Below are positions 36,901 through 51,900 of a stretch of 64,000 bases of DNA, piece after piece. The stretch lies in the NCBI GenBank assembly GCA_024803745.1, contig JANJXV010000025.1, forward strand, positions 13,432,341-13,496,340, in the 5' to 3' direction. Made by a program: the position numbers and the translations under genes. The notes under the pieces were generated by a model. The model was not told the DNA's origin. It was given only the letters and a program-made list of their open reading frames with translations, and did not search any database. Numbering within the stretch: the stretch's first letter is position 1; every line of letters begins with the position of its first letter. The stretch is from Megascapheus bottae (taxonomy: Eukaryota > Chordata > Mammalia > Rodentia > Geomyidae).

Positions 36901-39900
36901 AGGAAATGAAGATATATGCTATTTCACATTTTTCTGAGTTGTCTCTCTGTAGTATACTTATGATATAAATCTAGATATTGTGTGTTCAAAGAAATAAAAG
37001 TTGTTATTTCAAGGAAATACTGTAATTCTGACTTACGGGAATAAAAAAATCAAAAGGAAAATTCAGAACAATTACTTCTTTGTATTACCTGACCTTTCCT
37101 AAGTACCAATAACATTGTCTTGCATTTTGATGTTAGTCTTTTGTGGATCTTGCCAATGAAAAATAATCAAGGAGAGCTTTTCTCTTTAAATATAAAATGA
37201 AGCTAGTACGAGTAAAGGGACTAAATTTGAAAGGGCGTCATAAGAAAATATTCTGGATGTTGTTTTGGTTGATTCAGGTCTTCCTTTTACTAGAACTTAA
37301 TTTTAAAAATTATCTTTAAGTGCCGGAGTGGTGGCTATCTAACTACAGAGGACGCTGAGATCTGAGGATCAGGGTTCAATGCCAGCCTAGCACAAAAGAA
37401 CCTGAGACCCCCCCTTTTTCTTTTTTTTTTTTTTGCCAGTCCTGGGCTTGGGCTCAGGGCCTGAGCACCGTCCTTGGACTTTCTCAAGGCTAGAGCTCTA
37501 CCACTTGAGCTTCAGCACCACTTCCAGCTTTTTTCTATGTATGTGGTACCGAGGAATCGAACCCAGGTCTTCGTGCATGCTAGGCAAGCGCTCTACCACT
37601 AGGCCAAATTCCCGGCCCAAGAACCTAAGACTCTTATCTCCAATTAACCACATGAAAACCAGAAGTGGTACTGTGGCTCCAGGGGTAGGGTAGTAGCCTT
37701 GAGCTGAAGAGCTCAATACCTAGTCCCAGAGTTCAAGCCCCATAACAGACTGGCGGGGAAAAAATCTTTAGGTAGTTGTGTTGAATTGAAAGCTGTTGTA
37801 CATCTTTTTTTTTTTTAAATGAGCATTGTGTGTCTTGGTCAGTATCACCCCTTCCATCTTACTCACCCCCATTTCTCCAAACCTCATCTTGCTAGAACTG
37901 TGAATAGAAAAGAGTTATTATAAGAACTGTTTGGAAAATGTAGTGGATGTGCCCTCTTACCTTACATTGGTTAAACAGCTCTCAATAGATGAATCATACA
38001 GGATATTCTGTTGGTGAATTAGAAATAGATTTGGCTTGAGAGAGCAATTGTGTATATTCCTTTCTGCCTGAGCCACTTAATTTTTAATATATATATAATA
38101 TCTCCATATATATATATATATGTAAAATATTTTTTATTCTCCAGTCCTAGATCGTAAACTCGGCCTGAGCACTGTCCTTGGACTTTCTCAAGGCTGGAGC
38201 TTTACCACTTGAGCCACAGCACCATTTCCAGCTTTTTCTTCTTCTTTTTTTGTTTGATTATAGGGCTTGAACTCTGTGCCTGGGCGCTGTCTCTGAGCTC
38301 TTCAGTTCAAGGCTATTTCCCTATCCCTTGAGTCACAGTACCACTTCTGTTTTTTTGGTGGTTAATTGGAGGTAAGAGTCTCAGGGACTTTTAGTGCCGG
38401 GGCTGGCTTTTAACTGAGATTCTCAGATCTTAGCCTGCTAAGTAGCTAGGAGTATAGGTGTGAGCCACTGTGCCCAGCTTCTAGCTTTTTCTATGTGTGT
38501 GGTACGGAGGACTCAAACCCCCAGGTCTTTGTGTATGCTAGGTGAGCACTCTACCGCTAGGCCAAACTTGTGGCCCCTAGAATATTTTTTCCTAGTGTAA
38601 AAAAAGTGTAACATGTTTATACATCTCTAAATAGGTAAAACTTGAGAATCAAATAAAACTTGAGAAAAATCAGCAGGGTCCCAGATATTCTGTGGTGATG
38701 ATGTATATGAAGGTGAACAGAGAATAGTTTGAGACTTGTATAAACTTCCATATTTACATGAGATGCTTGCTCATGGGAGAGCTTTATAGAACTCTACTTG
38801 AGACCTGTTTGGAGACAGTGAGAAGCTGAGGAATTAAAGATGCTGAGGTTTCATGGTTATACAGATGTTGTATGACTCAAGCCCCATGACCTATAAAAAA
38901 ACAAAAATTATCTTTAAGAGCTGGAGTGGTGGCTCACGCCTGTAGTCCTAGCTACTGAGGACGCTGAGATCTGAGGATCAAGGTTCAACACCAGCCCAGG
39001 TAAAAAAGGACCCGAGACTCTTATCTCCAGTTAACCTCAAGAAAACCAGAAGTGGTACAGTGGCTCCTCGGGTAGCGTGGTAGCCTTTAGCTAAAGAGCT
39101 CAAGTGGCAAACTCAGTGGCAGACTGAGTTTAATTTTCCAATTGTGCTTTCCCCCAATCATATTTATAAGTCAAGAAATCATTGATGTAAATTCTACTTC
39201 TTAAGTAAAGATAATTCATTATTTAGCCTGGGTAATCTTGAGCCCTTTGCTTTTGTTTTATTCTGTTTTGAATAACGTAGATTTGCTTTTACTATTAAAA
39301 TTTTGGTTGAATATCTGTGATAACAGTTTAAAAACTTGGGACAAATAAGTTTATTTTAGACCTTCAGCATTTTCAGTGGTGATCATTTGCTTTCTAAGGA
39401 GTCCTAAATTATTGGTTTGATTTTGGAGTAAAGGAGAATTTTATAATTGATTTAAAAGTTTCCTTTTCTCATTGTAAAATGTAGATAATGAGGGCCAGGA
39501 ATTTGGCCTAGTGGTAGAGTGTTTGCCTAGCATGCGCGGAGACCCGGGTTCAATTCCTCGTTACCATATGCATAGGAAAAAAAGCTGGAACTTGTGCTGA
39601 GGCTCAAGTGATAGAGCTCTAGCCTTGAGAAAGTCTGAGGACAGTGCTCAGGCCCTGAGCTCAAGCCCAGGACTGGCAAAAATAAAATAAAATGTAGATA
39701 AAAGTTTACTTCTCTCATTGTAAATTATAGTTAATGTAGATAATATGACATTAAATAATGTGTTAGCATTTGTTTATTCTTTATGATCTTAAGGTTGACT
39801 TTAAAACATAATTCTAGGATTTTGGTAGTTTAGTATCAATCCACTACAATTTTAACAATTCCAAGCTGTTTTGTTGTTGTTTTGGTGTTCAATAGGTCTG

Positions 39901-42088
39901 CATACTAAGAACCACATTTTCAGACAATTTGAAGATGTTATTTTTCTAGGAGTGCCTCTGTTATAACCTGAGTGAACATATAGATGAATCATGAAGAAGA
40001 TAAAATGCAGTTCCTCCTTATTTAGCAGGCATTGCCAGTAGACCTCAGCAGCAGTGGCATCAGAAGTCATGGGAGTGGTGGCTTTCACGGCGCCTCTGCA
40101 TTTGACCCCTGCTGCCCTGTTTCTTCCTCCCGGGCTGCAATCTTTGGCCATCAGGCTGCTGCTGCTGCCCCAAGCCAGCCATTATCGCTAGATGGTTACG
40201 GATCAAGCATGGTTGCTCAGCCCCAGCCCCAGCCCCCTCCTCAGCCCTCTCTCTCATCATGTCGGCATTATATGCCACCTCCTTGTAAGTATAAATTTAA
40301 TGAGTCAAGAACCTAGAACCCTGTAGTGAAGCATTGTGGGTTGTTCATTCCTCTCTGAAATTAACTTTCATTACTCCTGATTTCATACATTTTTAGTGCT
40401 TACTTGGCTTAAGAGTAGGATGTATTTTTCCTATGTTAATATCTATGAAATTTAGGTGCATTATATGATACTTAAGATTATTTTAAAAGGAAGTTTTATG
40501 GGATTGAAATTTAATTTTTGGGCGTATCTGAAGATGTGTGGAAGTTTAGTAAAGTGAGTTTTGTTTAAGAATTCTCAAATGGTTACCTGAAACATAAGAG
40601 ATTCCTTGATAGAATGCTTTGCCAATTGATGAGAGATTTTTAGTATATCCATTTGTTGAAGGCATTTACCATAGAACAAGGCAGAACTTTTCTAAAGAAA
40701 TTGGAATCTATTAGATATCTTAAGAAATTATAAGCAACCTTGGGCTATATAACATATTTACAACTTTGTTCAGTTATAAGCTAATTAATACATAATATAT
40801 ACTTAATACCTTCATGCATATTTTGATGAAAAACTACTGTAAATTTACATAAGCCAGGAAATTGACAGGGAAATTTATTTGTCTTTTGTGCAGTAGGTAA
40901 TTTCAATTATCTATTTTAAATTCCATCTTCTACTCCAATGATTCCAAATATCTACGTCCTGCAGACAAAACTGGAGTCAGCCCAGAGTTTGTATAATGAA
41001 AATGGTGGTACATTATTTGGCTTCTTAATAATACAAGTTAAAATAGGAAATACAAGTTGGGAAATAGATTAGAAACACATTAGGTTTTGCTAAGCATTGG
41101 CCAGTGGGCAAATTATTTGCATTATCATTGAATTGTTACACAAGCTGTTTTGTAATATTGTTGCTGTTTATTTTTGATTGATTCTCTTTTGTTCAGAATT
41201 TAATGTGTATGGTATTCTATCCTCCTTTAGAAATAAAGGCTAAAAAATTATAAAATTATTCTAATATTCTAATAAAAATGGTTTGGACTTTTATCATTAA
41301 AGTGTTTCATGTACATTTCAAAAAGTTCAAACTTGAAAAATATTGTAAAATGAGAAGTTAAAAGCCTCATCTCCCCACTTCACTAATCCTACTTACAGGT
41401 AGCAACTCCTTTTCAGCTTATTGTAAAAACTTTGAGAAATTTCCTTTGTAAATGCATACCCAGCCTTAAAAAAAAAAAAGAGCCATGTTGCACATAATAC
41501 TCTGCATCTTGTTTTCTGTTTTTAACTTTAATAGTACATTGGTTTTTTTCACCTATGTTGATTAACATATAAATTCAGCCCACTATTATTTGTTGTTTCA
41601 AGTTCTCCCCTTACTGATTTTTTTTAACATTTACATAATACTCCACTGTATATTAAATGAGTCTTGTGTTGATGAGCATTTAGATTGCTTGTAGTTGTTT
41701 GAGTTTTAACTATAGGATAACTTCCTACAAGTGAGATTGTTGTGTCAAAGAAATAAACTTTCAAGTAAATATTGTTAAATTTCTCTCCAAGGGGTTGCAC
41801 CAGTTTATACTCCTCATTGGGGGTCTGTGAATGAGAATGAAGGTAGGAAATTTGAATTGTATTCCCTTATATTAGAAAAAGTTTGAGTCATAACCATGTT
41901 CTAAACCTGATTTCCTAAGTTTTTAAAAATACATATGCATAGGAACCCCTTTCCCAAATTGCTTTTTCATTCACATGTGAAATAGAGTTCTGAAACCCTT
42001 CGTCATTGAAGTTGTAGTGAGGTAAAGCTGGTGTATAGTAAAGGTCAAAAATGAGTTCAAAAATGAGTTCAAAAATGAAACAAATCCT

Positions 42089-42141
<53 letters not shown>

Positions 42142-45100
42142 TTTTTTTTTTGGTCCATCCTGGGCCTTGAACTCAGAGACTGAGGTCCTTGAGCTTCTTT
42201 GTACTCGAGGCTAGCACTCTACCACTTGAGCCATAGTGCCACACCCCCGCTTTCTTTTCTTATTTTTAGATTTTACTAACATTGATTATCATTTCAAGTG
42301 TCATGTTCACTCCCAGCTTTTTCTGAGTAGTTTCTGACTATAAACTCCAATGAGTTTACAGTCTTACAAAACTGGGAATGTGGCTTAGTGATGGAGTGCT
42401 TGCATAGCTTGCATGAAGGCCGGGGTTCAATTCCTCAGTACCACATAAACAGAAAAAGCTGGTAGTGGCACTGTGGCTAAAGTGCCATCCTTGAGCAAAA
42501 GAAGTTCAGGGTCCTTGCCCAGCTCCTGAGTTCAATCCCCAAGACTGGCAAAGAGAGAAAGAGAGACAGACAGACTGACTACCATTATCCTCAGATCTCA
42601 GCCTTTTGAGTAGTTAGGATCATAGGCATGAGCCACAGGCACCCAACTAAAGTATTCACTCTTTCTCCAAGTGCCCCATGCCGTTGGCAAACTAGCGGTA
42701 TCCCTGATAGTCTGTACATTGTGAAGTTTTTTGCATTGTGTGTGGTCTTGATGAAGTAATAAAACTCCACTTGAAATGATATTAAAATTTCTGGGGGGCC
42801 TCAGAGCATGGCCTAGTAGCAGAGTGCCTACCTATCATGCATGAGGCTCTGGGTTTGATTCCTTGGTACTACATACATAGAAAAAGCCAGAAGTGATGCT
42901 GTGGTTCAAGTGGTAGAATGGTAGCTTTGAGAAAACCCAAGCCCTGAGTTCAAGCCCCAGGACTGGCAAAAAAAAAAATACACACACACACACACACACA
43001 TTTATCCTTTTAAAGTGCTAGTGCCCTTTTACTAGTGTAAGATAGAAAAATAAGTTGGTTTGTTTCTGATGTTTGGGGATGATAGTTAAGTCATAGTTTC
43101 TATATAAAGAGAGAGTTCTGGCTGACCCAGGACTTGTGATTTTAGTGCTTCAGTTTTTTAAATGATGGGAGTATAAGGTGTGTTCTACCCTTTGCATGGC
43201 AAAGGCTACTTATTATTAGTTATTGCTTATTAATCATTCAGTGCAAACCATGAGAATAAAGGAATACAATATTGCATCTATGTGTGGCATGTTGAACTTT
43301 AAAGAAACAATTTCAAAGCATTTAAAATTATATTTTTTGCTAATTTAGGAGTAATATTTGGAAAACTTCCTACTTCTTACAAAAACTGACAAGGAATAGA
43401 AATGGTTGATGAAAATGCAGAATATGCTGCTCTTCTATATCAGCAGCAATTGTGTTTTGTTTAAATGGACAATGAGTTAAAGCGTTCGTTAGTAGGCACT
43501 GATGACTTGTGCCTATAGTCCTAGCTGCTCAAGTAGCTGAGATCTGCTGGGTGCTGTGGCTCATGCCTATAATAATAGCTACTCAGGAGGCTGAGATCTG
43601 AGGATCAAGATTCAAAGCCAGGCACAAAAGGACCTGAGACTCTTTATCTCCAATTAACCTCTAAAAAATGGGAAGTGGGGCTTGGCTCAAGGGTAAGGGT
43701 GGTAGCCTTGAGCTGAAGAGCTCAGGCACAGTGCCCTGGCTGAGTTCAAGCCCCATGACCTTACCCTCCTCCCAAAAAAAAAGAAAAAAGAAAAAAAAAA
43801 AAAGCTAAGATCTGAGGATCCAGATTGCTCAGTAAAGTCCTTGGGATTCCACCTCCCATAAACCAACGGTATGTCAGATTGGAGGTGTGGGTCAACTGAT
43901 AGAGAGCCCAAAGGGGGAGTGCAGGGCTCTAATTTTCATGCTCTTGTTACCCCCCCCCCCCAAAAAGGAGCTAAAGATTAAATAAGTAGAAAGATTTTGT
44001 AACAAACTTTTTAAGATTTTATTGTTTGGACTGCTCCTGAATGAATCTGTGTAGTTAAAACTTGAAGAAAATTCTACAAGAAAGTAGAAAATAACTATAG
44101 CTCTATGCCAGACTACCAAGAATATTGCCCAGTAGAATTAATTTTAGATTAAAATCAAGGAGACTTTGTAGGACTAGGGGTTGAGTTCAGGGATTCATCC
44201 TTGCTAGGCAAATACTCTGGTACATGAATTGTGCTCCTAGCCACAGCTGCCTCATCTTAATATAGCATGGGGAAACAAAATGGATCCAGGGGACATAGGA
44301 GCTTAAGAAAAGAGTAATTCTGCCCAGTTAGTTTTTGGCATGGCTAACGTTAGCTAAGAAGTCGTGAAGAAAAGTAAGGTGCTTGTCAATTTATAAGGAA
44401 GCTGGATATAGTAGTTACAGACACCTGTAATCCCAGCATTCAGGAGGCTGCAGTGAGAGGATTGCAGATTTGAGGCCAGCCTGGGATAGAAACATCTCAC
44501 ATTGCAAGATTCCATGTCAGAAAACAACAAATCATAGGACTGGGACATGGCTCACACAGTACAGTGCTTGCCTACTGAGTGCAAGGCCCTAAGTTTAACC
44601 CTTGATACCATCAAAAAGTAAACAGCCCCTTCCCCCCAGAAAAAACAAAAAAACACTAAAGCCAATCTTATTTGTTGTTGTTGGATTGGTGAGAGGTGAC
44701 CAGGGCCTTACACTTACTGGATAGCTGCTCTCTCTGTGTGCTATATCTATAGCGTACATTTGAATGCAGAAAAGTGAAAATTTGGGTGTTACAAAAAATG
44801 AAACAGTGTAGAAAAGTGTTTACCTGTTATAGCAGAGCTTTTGCATGTAGTTACAAACCAGCAAGCAAAAGGTGAAGAACACAATAGGCTAAGGATACAA
44901 ATAGATGATTCTGAGAAGAGATGTAAGTCATTGATAAGAGATTCTTCTCAGATTTATATACATATATATTTAAGTTGGGCTTTAGGAGGAGGTCTTTGAC
45001 AGTCTGGTCATTTGTATGGTTCTCCTGTCTCCCCTTCCCAAGTTCTTAGATTAGAAGCATGCACTAGCATACTTAGTTTTTTTTTTTTTTTTTGGTCGGG

Positions 45101-48100
45101 GCTTGAACTCTGGGCCTGAGCGTTGTCCTTGTGCTCTTCAGCTCAAGGCTATGGCCCTAGCTCCTGAGCCTAGTGGTTAATTGGAGATAAGAGTCTCACG
45201 CACTTTAGGGACTTTAGTGCTCATCCTGGCTTTGAACCTTGATCCTCAGATCCTAGCCTCCTGAGTAGCTAGGATTATAAGTATGAGCCACCGCACCCAC
45301 CCGGCATGGTTCTTAAAAACATTTGGTGATCTTGTGTGAGAAATAATGCATTGCTATGTACTGTTGATGGAAGTATGATGACAGCCTTTGGGAAGGGTAT
45401 TCTGAATCTAAATTGATCTTTCAGACCCATCCCTCCTAACAGGATTTTATGTTACAAAAATAGGCTCTGAGCATGTGTATGTATGTATATACATGTATAT
45501 GAAAGACACCACTGAGGAATGGTTCACACAGATGTTTCAATTTTTAATCAGTGAGGATTTTTCAGAAAGTTTTGATGCCACTTACAATGTAACCCTGGGA
45601 ATGAAGTAAAATTACACGTATTGATCTAGACTATTTTTTTCTTGCAGATGCTTCTTTGACAAGACCACTCCACCATCAAGCTTCAGCCTGCCCCCATTCT
45701 CATGGAAATCCCCCTCCTCAGACACAGCCTCCACCCCCCGTGGATTATGTTATTCCTCACCCTGTCCATGCCTTCCACTCTCAGATATCTTCTCATGCGA
45801 CATCTCATCCTGTGGCACCCCCACCCCCAACTCATTTGTCCAGTACAGCTGCCCCAATCCCTCAACACCTTCCTCCTCCGCACCAGCCCATCTCACACCA
45901 TCTCCCTGCCCCAGCTCCTCCGGCACAGAGACTGCACCCTCATGAAGTGATGCAGCGGATGGAAGTCCAGAGGAGGAGGCTGATGCAGCATCCAACGTAT
46001 GTATCATGTCTCTGCAAAGAGTACAGAGCTTGCGTTCCCTTTTGCTTCTGTTGGTCATTGTCACCCCAGCTTCTCAGATGACTGAGATCTGAGGATTATG
46101 GTTTGAAGCTAGCCAGGGCAGCAAGGTCTGTAAGTAAGAATCTTATGTCCAGTTAACCACCAAAAAACCCCAAATAGAGATGTGCTTCAAGTAGTATAGG
46201 GCTGGTCTTGAGTGAAAAAGCTAATATTAGGACAGCATGTAGGTCCTGAATTCTAACCTCCAGTATCAGCACCAAAACCAAAAAAATACTATGACATGTT
46301 TAGGACTGTACAAGTGGGGCTGGGAGCATGGTTTAGGGGTGGAGTGCTTGTCTAGCATGTACAAAGCCCTATAAAATTTTATTAGAAATCAGGTCCCTTT
46401 GATCATTTTTCATCTGGCTGTTTCTACATGATAGGCAGTTACATACCAGAGATCTTATGTGATTGAAAAGATGAAAAAAATGTAGTGTTTGTCTTTCTTT
46501 AAAACTATTTTTTTCATAGATTTTTAAAATTGTAATTAATAGAAGGGTTACATTATATTCACCAGATAGAAGGCGCATTACTTCACAAACATTGATACCC
46601 TTTCTCATGTCTTGGTCCCCATTTTTTAAACTTTTTTTTGGATAGGAGATTTTGGTTTTGTTTTTTGATACTGGGGATCAAACAGGACGTTACACTTGCT
46701 AGGCAACTTCTCCACTGAGCTATATTCCAATTCCCCCCAAATGTACTTTTTACATAAAATGTTTATGAAATTTCTTAATGTAATCAGTGGTCTAGTATTT
46801 GTGTAAGTTCTTCCTTTGGTTAAATAGATTAAGGTTTTATCCAGAATATTCACCTGGCTAGTAATGACATTCTGAACAAAAACTTTTTTTGATAGTCTTG
46901 GGCTTTGAACTCCGGGCCTGGGCACTGTCTTTGGACACATTTTTGCTCAAGGCTAGTGCTCTACCACCTGAGGCACAGTGCCATTTCTGGCCTTTTCTGT
47001 GTATGTGGTACTAAGGAATGGAACCCAGGGCATCATGCATGCTAGGTGAGCACTCTATCACTAGGCTACACTACTGGCCCAACAATAACATGTCTTTGCC
47101 AGACCTGGGCTTGAGCTCAGGACCTGAGCACTGTCCTTGGACTTTCTCAAGGCTAGAGCTCTACCACTTGAGACTCAGCACCACTTCTGGCTTTTTTCTA
47201 TATATGTGGTACCAAGGAATTAAACCCGACTGGGTCTTTGTGCATGGTGGGCAAGCAGTCTACAACTAGGCCAAACTTCGCACCCCAACAATAACTCTTA
47301 AATATAGAAAGTTGACAAGTAAACAGCTCTATACTATAAAATAAAATTGACAAAGGGTTAGAAATGAATTGAAAAGTATTTGACTATAAAATTCTGAGAG
47401 TGGGCACAGAAATGGGCATGGGCATGGTGGCTCATGCCTGTAATCCTAGCTACTCAGGAGACCAAGATCTGAGGATTATGGTTCAAAGCCAGACTGGGCA
47501 CAAAAGGACCTGAGACTCTTATCTCCAATTAACCTCTAGAAAATGGGAAGTGGGAATTGGCTCAAGAGTAGGGTGGTAGCCTTGAGCTGAATTGCTCAGG
47601 GACAGCACCCAGGCCAAGTTCAAGCCCCATGACCCACCCCCTCCTCCAAAAAAAAAAAAAAGAAAGAAAAAGAAAAGGAATCTCTAGGATTTGTCCACCA
47701 GAGCTGGCTTTGAAATGGGATTCTCAGATCTCAGCCTCCTAAGTAGCTAGTACTAGTGCCCAGCTAATATGGTGACTTCAGTGTCAAAATGGTTGAGAGT
47801 GAAAGGAGTGAGGAAAATATGAGTTCCATTTTCTTGCTTTATTATATGCATATAAAATAAACTTGTTTTTGTTGTGATATTAGAACATTAAATATTTAAA
47901 ATTTTTTATTCAATTTCCGTTATTCTAATTAAAATATCTCTTGTAAAGCTTTATAAAATTGATGTGTTACCAGGATGATATGTCCATTTGAGATACTGGG
48001 ATAAATGGGAATTTGTGGGGGAGGTTATAGGCTCTTGATTTATTACCAGTTATTAATGTATTTGTTTTCATAGATTGCTATGAAATGATTTTTATAATGC

Positions 48101-48866
48101 GTGCTTGTAATTTCTTGCTACAAAATTAACTTTAAAGCTAGTGTGTAGATAGTCATTGTACTAACACTAGAATGATTGATACATTAAGAAATAACCAATT
48201 CTTCACTTATTTCCAGTGGTCTTTTTGTGTTCTGTGTTTCCAGGCGGGCACATGAACGGCCCCCACCCCATCCCCACAGGATGCACCCGAACTATGGTCA
48301 TGGGCACCATATTCACGTGCCTCAGACCATGTCCTCACATCCTCGTCAGGCTCCGGAGAGATCTGCTTGGTCAGTATCTTGTGTATTTCAATGCTCTTTT
48401 CATTGTGATAATACTATGAGAAGCAGTTCTTTGTAGAGAGGAATGTGCCATACACAAGTTCACGCCCTGTGAAGAAACTCTTCCCTCCACTTCCCTCACC
48501 CTCCCTGCTATGAGGCAGCCTGAGGTCCCCAGAAAAAATAGCCTCAGTTCTCTAGTAGGGAATCACCTCAAGCAGGGGTAGAGTTTCCTTAAGTTTTATT
48601 CCATTTTAAAATGACAGATTTGGGGCCGGGAGTTTGGCCTAGTGGTTAAAGTGCTTGCCTAGCATGCACAAAGGCCCAAGTTTGATTCCTTGGTACCACA
48701 TACTTAGAAAAAAGCTGGAAGTGGTGCTGAGGCTCAAGTGGTAGAGCTCTAACCTTGAGAAAATCCAAGGACAGTGCTCAGGCCCTGAGCTCAAGCCCAG
48801 GACTGGCAAGAAAAAAAAAAAAATGACAGATTAATATAGTGTGCATTGGATGTGATATAATGAGTC

Positions 48867-48921
<55 letters not shown>

Positions 48922-51900
48922 GTATGTACTTCTACAGTGTACACTAGCTCTTGCTGGCAGCATATCCAACCCTTCAGATATTTATTGGTTCTTTGAGGTG
49001 ACAAAATTTTAAATCTTCATTTTGACTGGAAAATTTTCAAATTTATTTTTTGTGCTGGTTTTTGGGCTTGAATTCCAAACTTCTCCCTCTTGAACCCCAT
49101 CTCTAGTATTGGCTTCTCTCTGGTCGGTCATTCATTCATTCATTCATTCATTCATTCATTTATTTATTTTTGTGGTCTTGGGGCTTGAACTCTGGGCCTA
49201 GGCATTGTTTATGAGCTCTTCAGCTCATAGCTACCACCCTACCCCTGGAGCCATAGCACCACTTCCAGTTTTCTAGTGGTTGGTGAGAGATAAGAGTTTC
49301 AGGTCCTTTTGTGCCCAGGCTGGCTTTGAACTGCGATCTTCAGATCTCAGTCTCCTGAGTAGCTAGGATTCTAGGAATGAGCCACTGCACCTGGCTTGGC
49401 TCTACTGATTTTGAACTGTGCCATTTATTTATTTATTTATTTATTTTTGAACTGTACCATTTATTAATAGCAATAGCCATCATGTTGCACAGTAAAACAG
49501 TAGAATTTATTTTATCTAACTGAAATTTAGTACTTGCTGACTGAAATCTCCCTGAAGTTAACTCATTTATCTGATTCTACATTTCCCAGCTGCTTTTTCT
49601 ACTCTTTCTGCAACCTCTATCATCTAAAGAACAATGTAGCCTGTATTCTGCCTGGTCACTGTCCTTGGACAGTTTTGTTCAAGGCTAGTGCTCTGCCACT
49701 TGAGCCACACTGCCTCTTTCAGATTTTTCTGTGTATATGCTACCAAGGAATTGAACCCAGAGCATTGTGCAAGCTAGACAATCATTCTACCGCTAGGCCA
49801 CACACCTGCCCCCTGTAGCCTGTATTCTTAGGCTTTTATGTCCTAAAGAAATGGAAATACATTGCATTAAATTTTCCTACTGAATCTGTTGTGTATAGGC
49901 AGTCATTGAGATCTTGAGCTACATTGACCTTTGTGGCAGAATATAAAATCAGAATAAATGAATGAGGATTTTTGCGTGTGCCTGTTTTAGCTTTTCCAAA
50001 ATATTGTTTAGCATTACTTTATATGATATAGAAGAATTTGCCATTCTAATTATCCTGGATGCCAACAACACATAGATAGCATCCATTCCAACAAACAGAA
50101 TTTCTGGAAACATCTGTAGCTCTCACATACAGCAGCAGAGTAAACTGTTTTATATTCTCCTCGGGAGCCAATCATTTAGATAGGAGAGGTTGGAGGAGCC
50201 AGGGAGTTTCCTCCTTTTGTGATATATGAAACCATGTACAAATGTTATCTTCTATTTGGTCACAAAATTGAATTTTTTAAGCTTTTATTTTCTGAAGTAG
50301 ATTTGAAATTGTTAGTATTTTTTTTTTTTACTAAATTGTATTTATCTCAACTCTATAAGTTAAGAGACTTTATTTCTGAAAATGTAAGCACACTCTCCCT
50401 TATGTTGACAACACTTGTATAAGGAGAATGCAAATTGACCTATTGTCATCCTTTCTCAGGGAACTGGGAATTGAAGCTGGCGTGACAGCAGCCACGTACA
50501 CACCGGGAGCGCTGCACCCTCATTTGGCCCACTACCATGCCCCTCCTCGACTGCACCACCTGCAGCTAGGAGCCCTTCCCTTAATGGTATGCAATTCTCT
50601 CGCTTCTTACATGCTTTTAAAGTTAAATGCCTTATGAAAATCCCTCGGCATATTAGTTACTAAGGTCTTAAGGGAACTTCAGAATTTCTCTTGTTCGTTA
50701 GAAGTTGGTCTAGATAGCGGGGCCAAGAGCATGGCTTAGTCGTGGAATGCTTGCATAACATGCACGAAGCCCTGGGTTCGAGTCCTCGGTAGCAAAGAGA
50801 AGAATCCAGAAACAGCATGGTGGCTCAAGTGGCAGAGCGCTAGCCTTGAGCAAAAAGTGTCCAAGTAGCCAAGCGAGGTGATAATCCTAGCTACTCGTGA
50901 GGCTTGAGATCTGAGGATCAAGGTTCAAAGCCAGCCCAAGCAGAAAAGGACCTGAGACTCATTATTTCCAATTAACATCTAGAAAATGAGAAGTGGGGCT
51001 TGACTCAAGGGTAGGGAGGTAGCCTTGAGCTGAAAAGCTCAGGGAGACAGTGCCCAGGCCGAGTTTAAGCCCCAGGATCCACCAAAAAAAATAAAAGTGT
51101 CCAAAAACAGTGCCCAGACCCTGAGTTTGAGCCCCAGGACTGGCCAAAAAAGAAAAAAGTTATTGTTTACTCTGTAACACCTTAATAATAACAGTAAAAT
51201 TATAAGGGTTTTTTGTTTTGTTTTGTTTCCCTGTCCTGGGCCTTAAACTTGTGGCCTGAGCACTTTTTCAAGTTCTCAAGGCTAGAGCTCTACCACTTGA
51301 GCCACAGTGCCACTTCTGGCTTTTTGTTTTTCTTTTTTTTAACTTGACCTGGCCACCATCTCTGGGCCTGGGCGTTGTCCCTGAGCTCTTCCCTCAAGGC
51401 TACCCGCCCTACCCTTGCCTTGGGCCAAGCCCCACTTCCCATTTTCTAGAGATTAATTGGAGATCAGTCTCAGGTTCTTTTGTGCCCAGTCTGGCTTTGA
51501 ACCTTGATCCTCAGATCTCAACCTCCTGAGTAGCTAGGATTACAGGCATGAGCATCTGTGCCAGCACTTCTGGCTTTTTCTATGTATGTGGTACTGAGGA
51601 CTGCTAGGCAAGCATGGCCCTTCGTTTATAAGTATAAACTACATCTGCTAGAAGTAGTTTTCATGTCAGTAGAGGCAGATTAAAAAGTAATGTTGGAAAT
51701 TTATCTATAAACATGAAGTTCCAGGCATTGATGGCTCATGCCTGTAATCCTAGCTACTCAAGAGGCTGAGATCTGAGGATCAAAACCAGCCCAGACAGCC
51801 AAGTACCTGTGAGACTCTTTTCTCCAATTAACTACCAGAAATCCCAAAGTGGTGCAGTGGCTCAAAGTGGTTGAATGCTAGTCTTGAACAAAAAGAACTC

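Noticed and set aside
10944..37716. A repeated 'protein' with [20 protein letters not shown] and [19 protein letters not shown] in many ORFs on both strands
   Set aside because: It looks like a gene family, but every case is a translation of the antisense IDL-Geo SINE. Positions match SINE copies exactly and frames break at their ends.
42090..42138. Regular repeat that could suggest an array
   Set aside because: Simple GT microsatellite; there are no spaced direct repeats and no CRISPR-like structure in this mammalian window.
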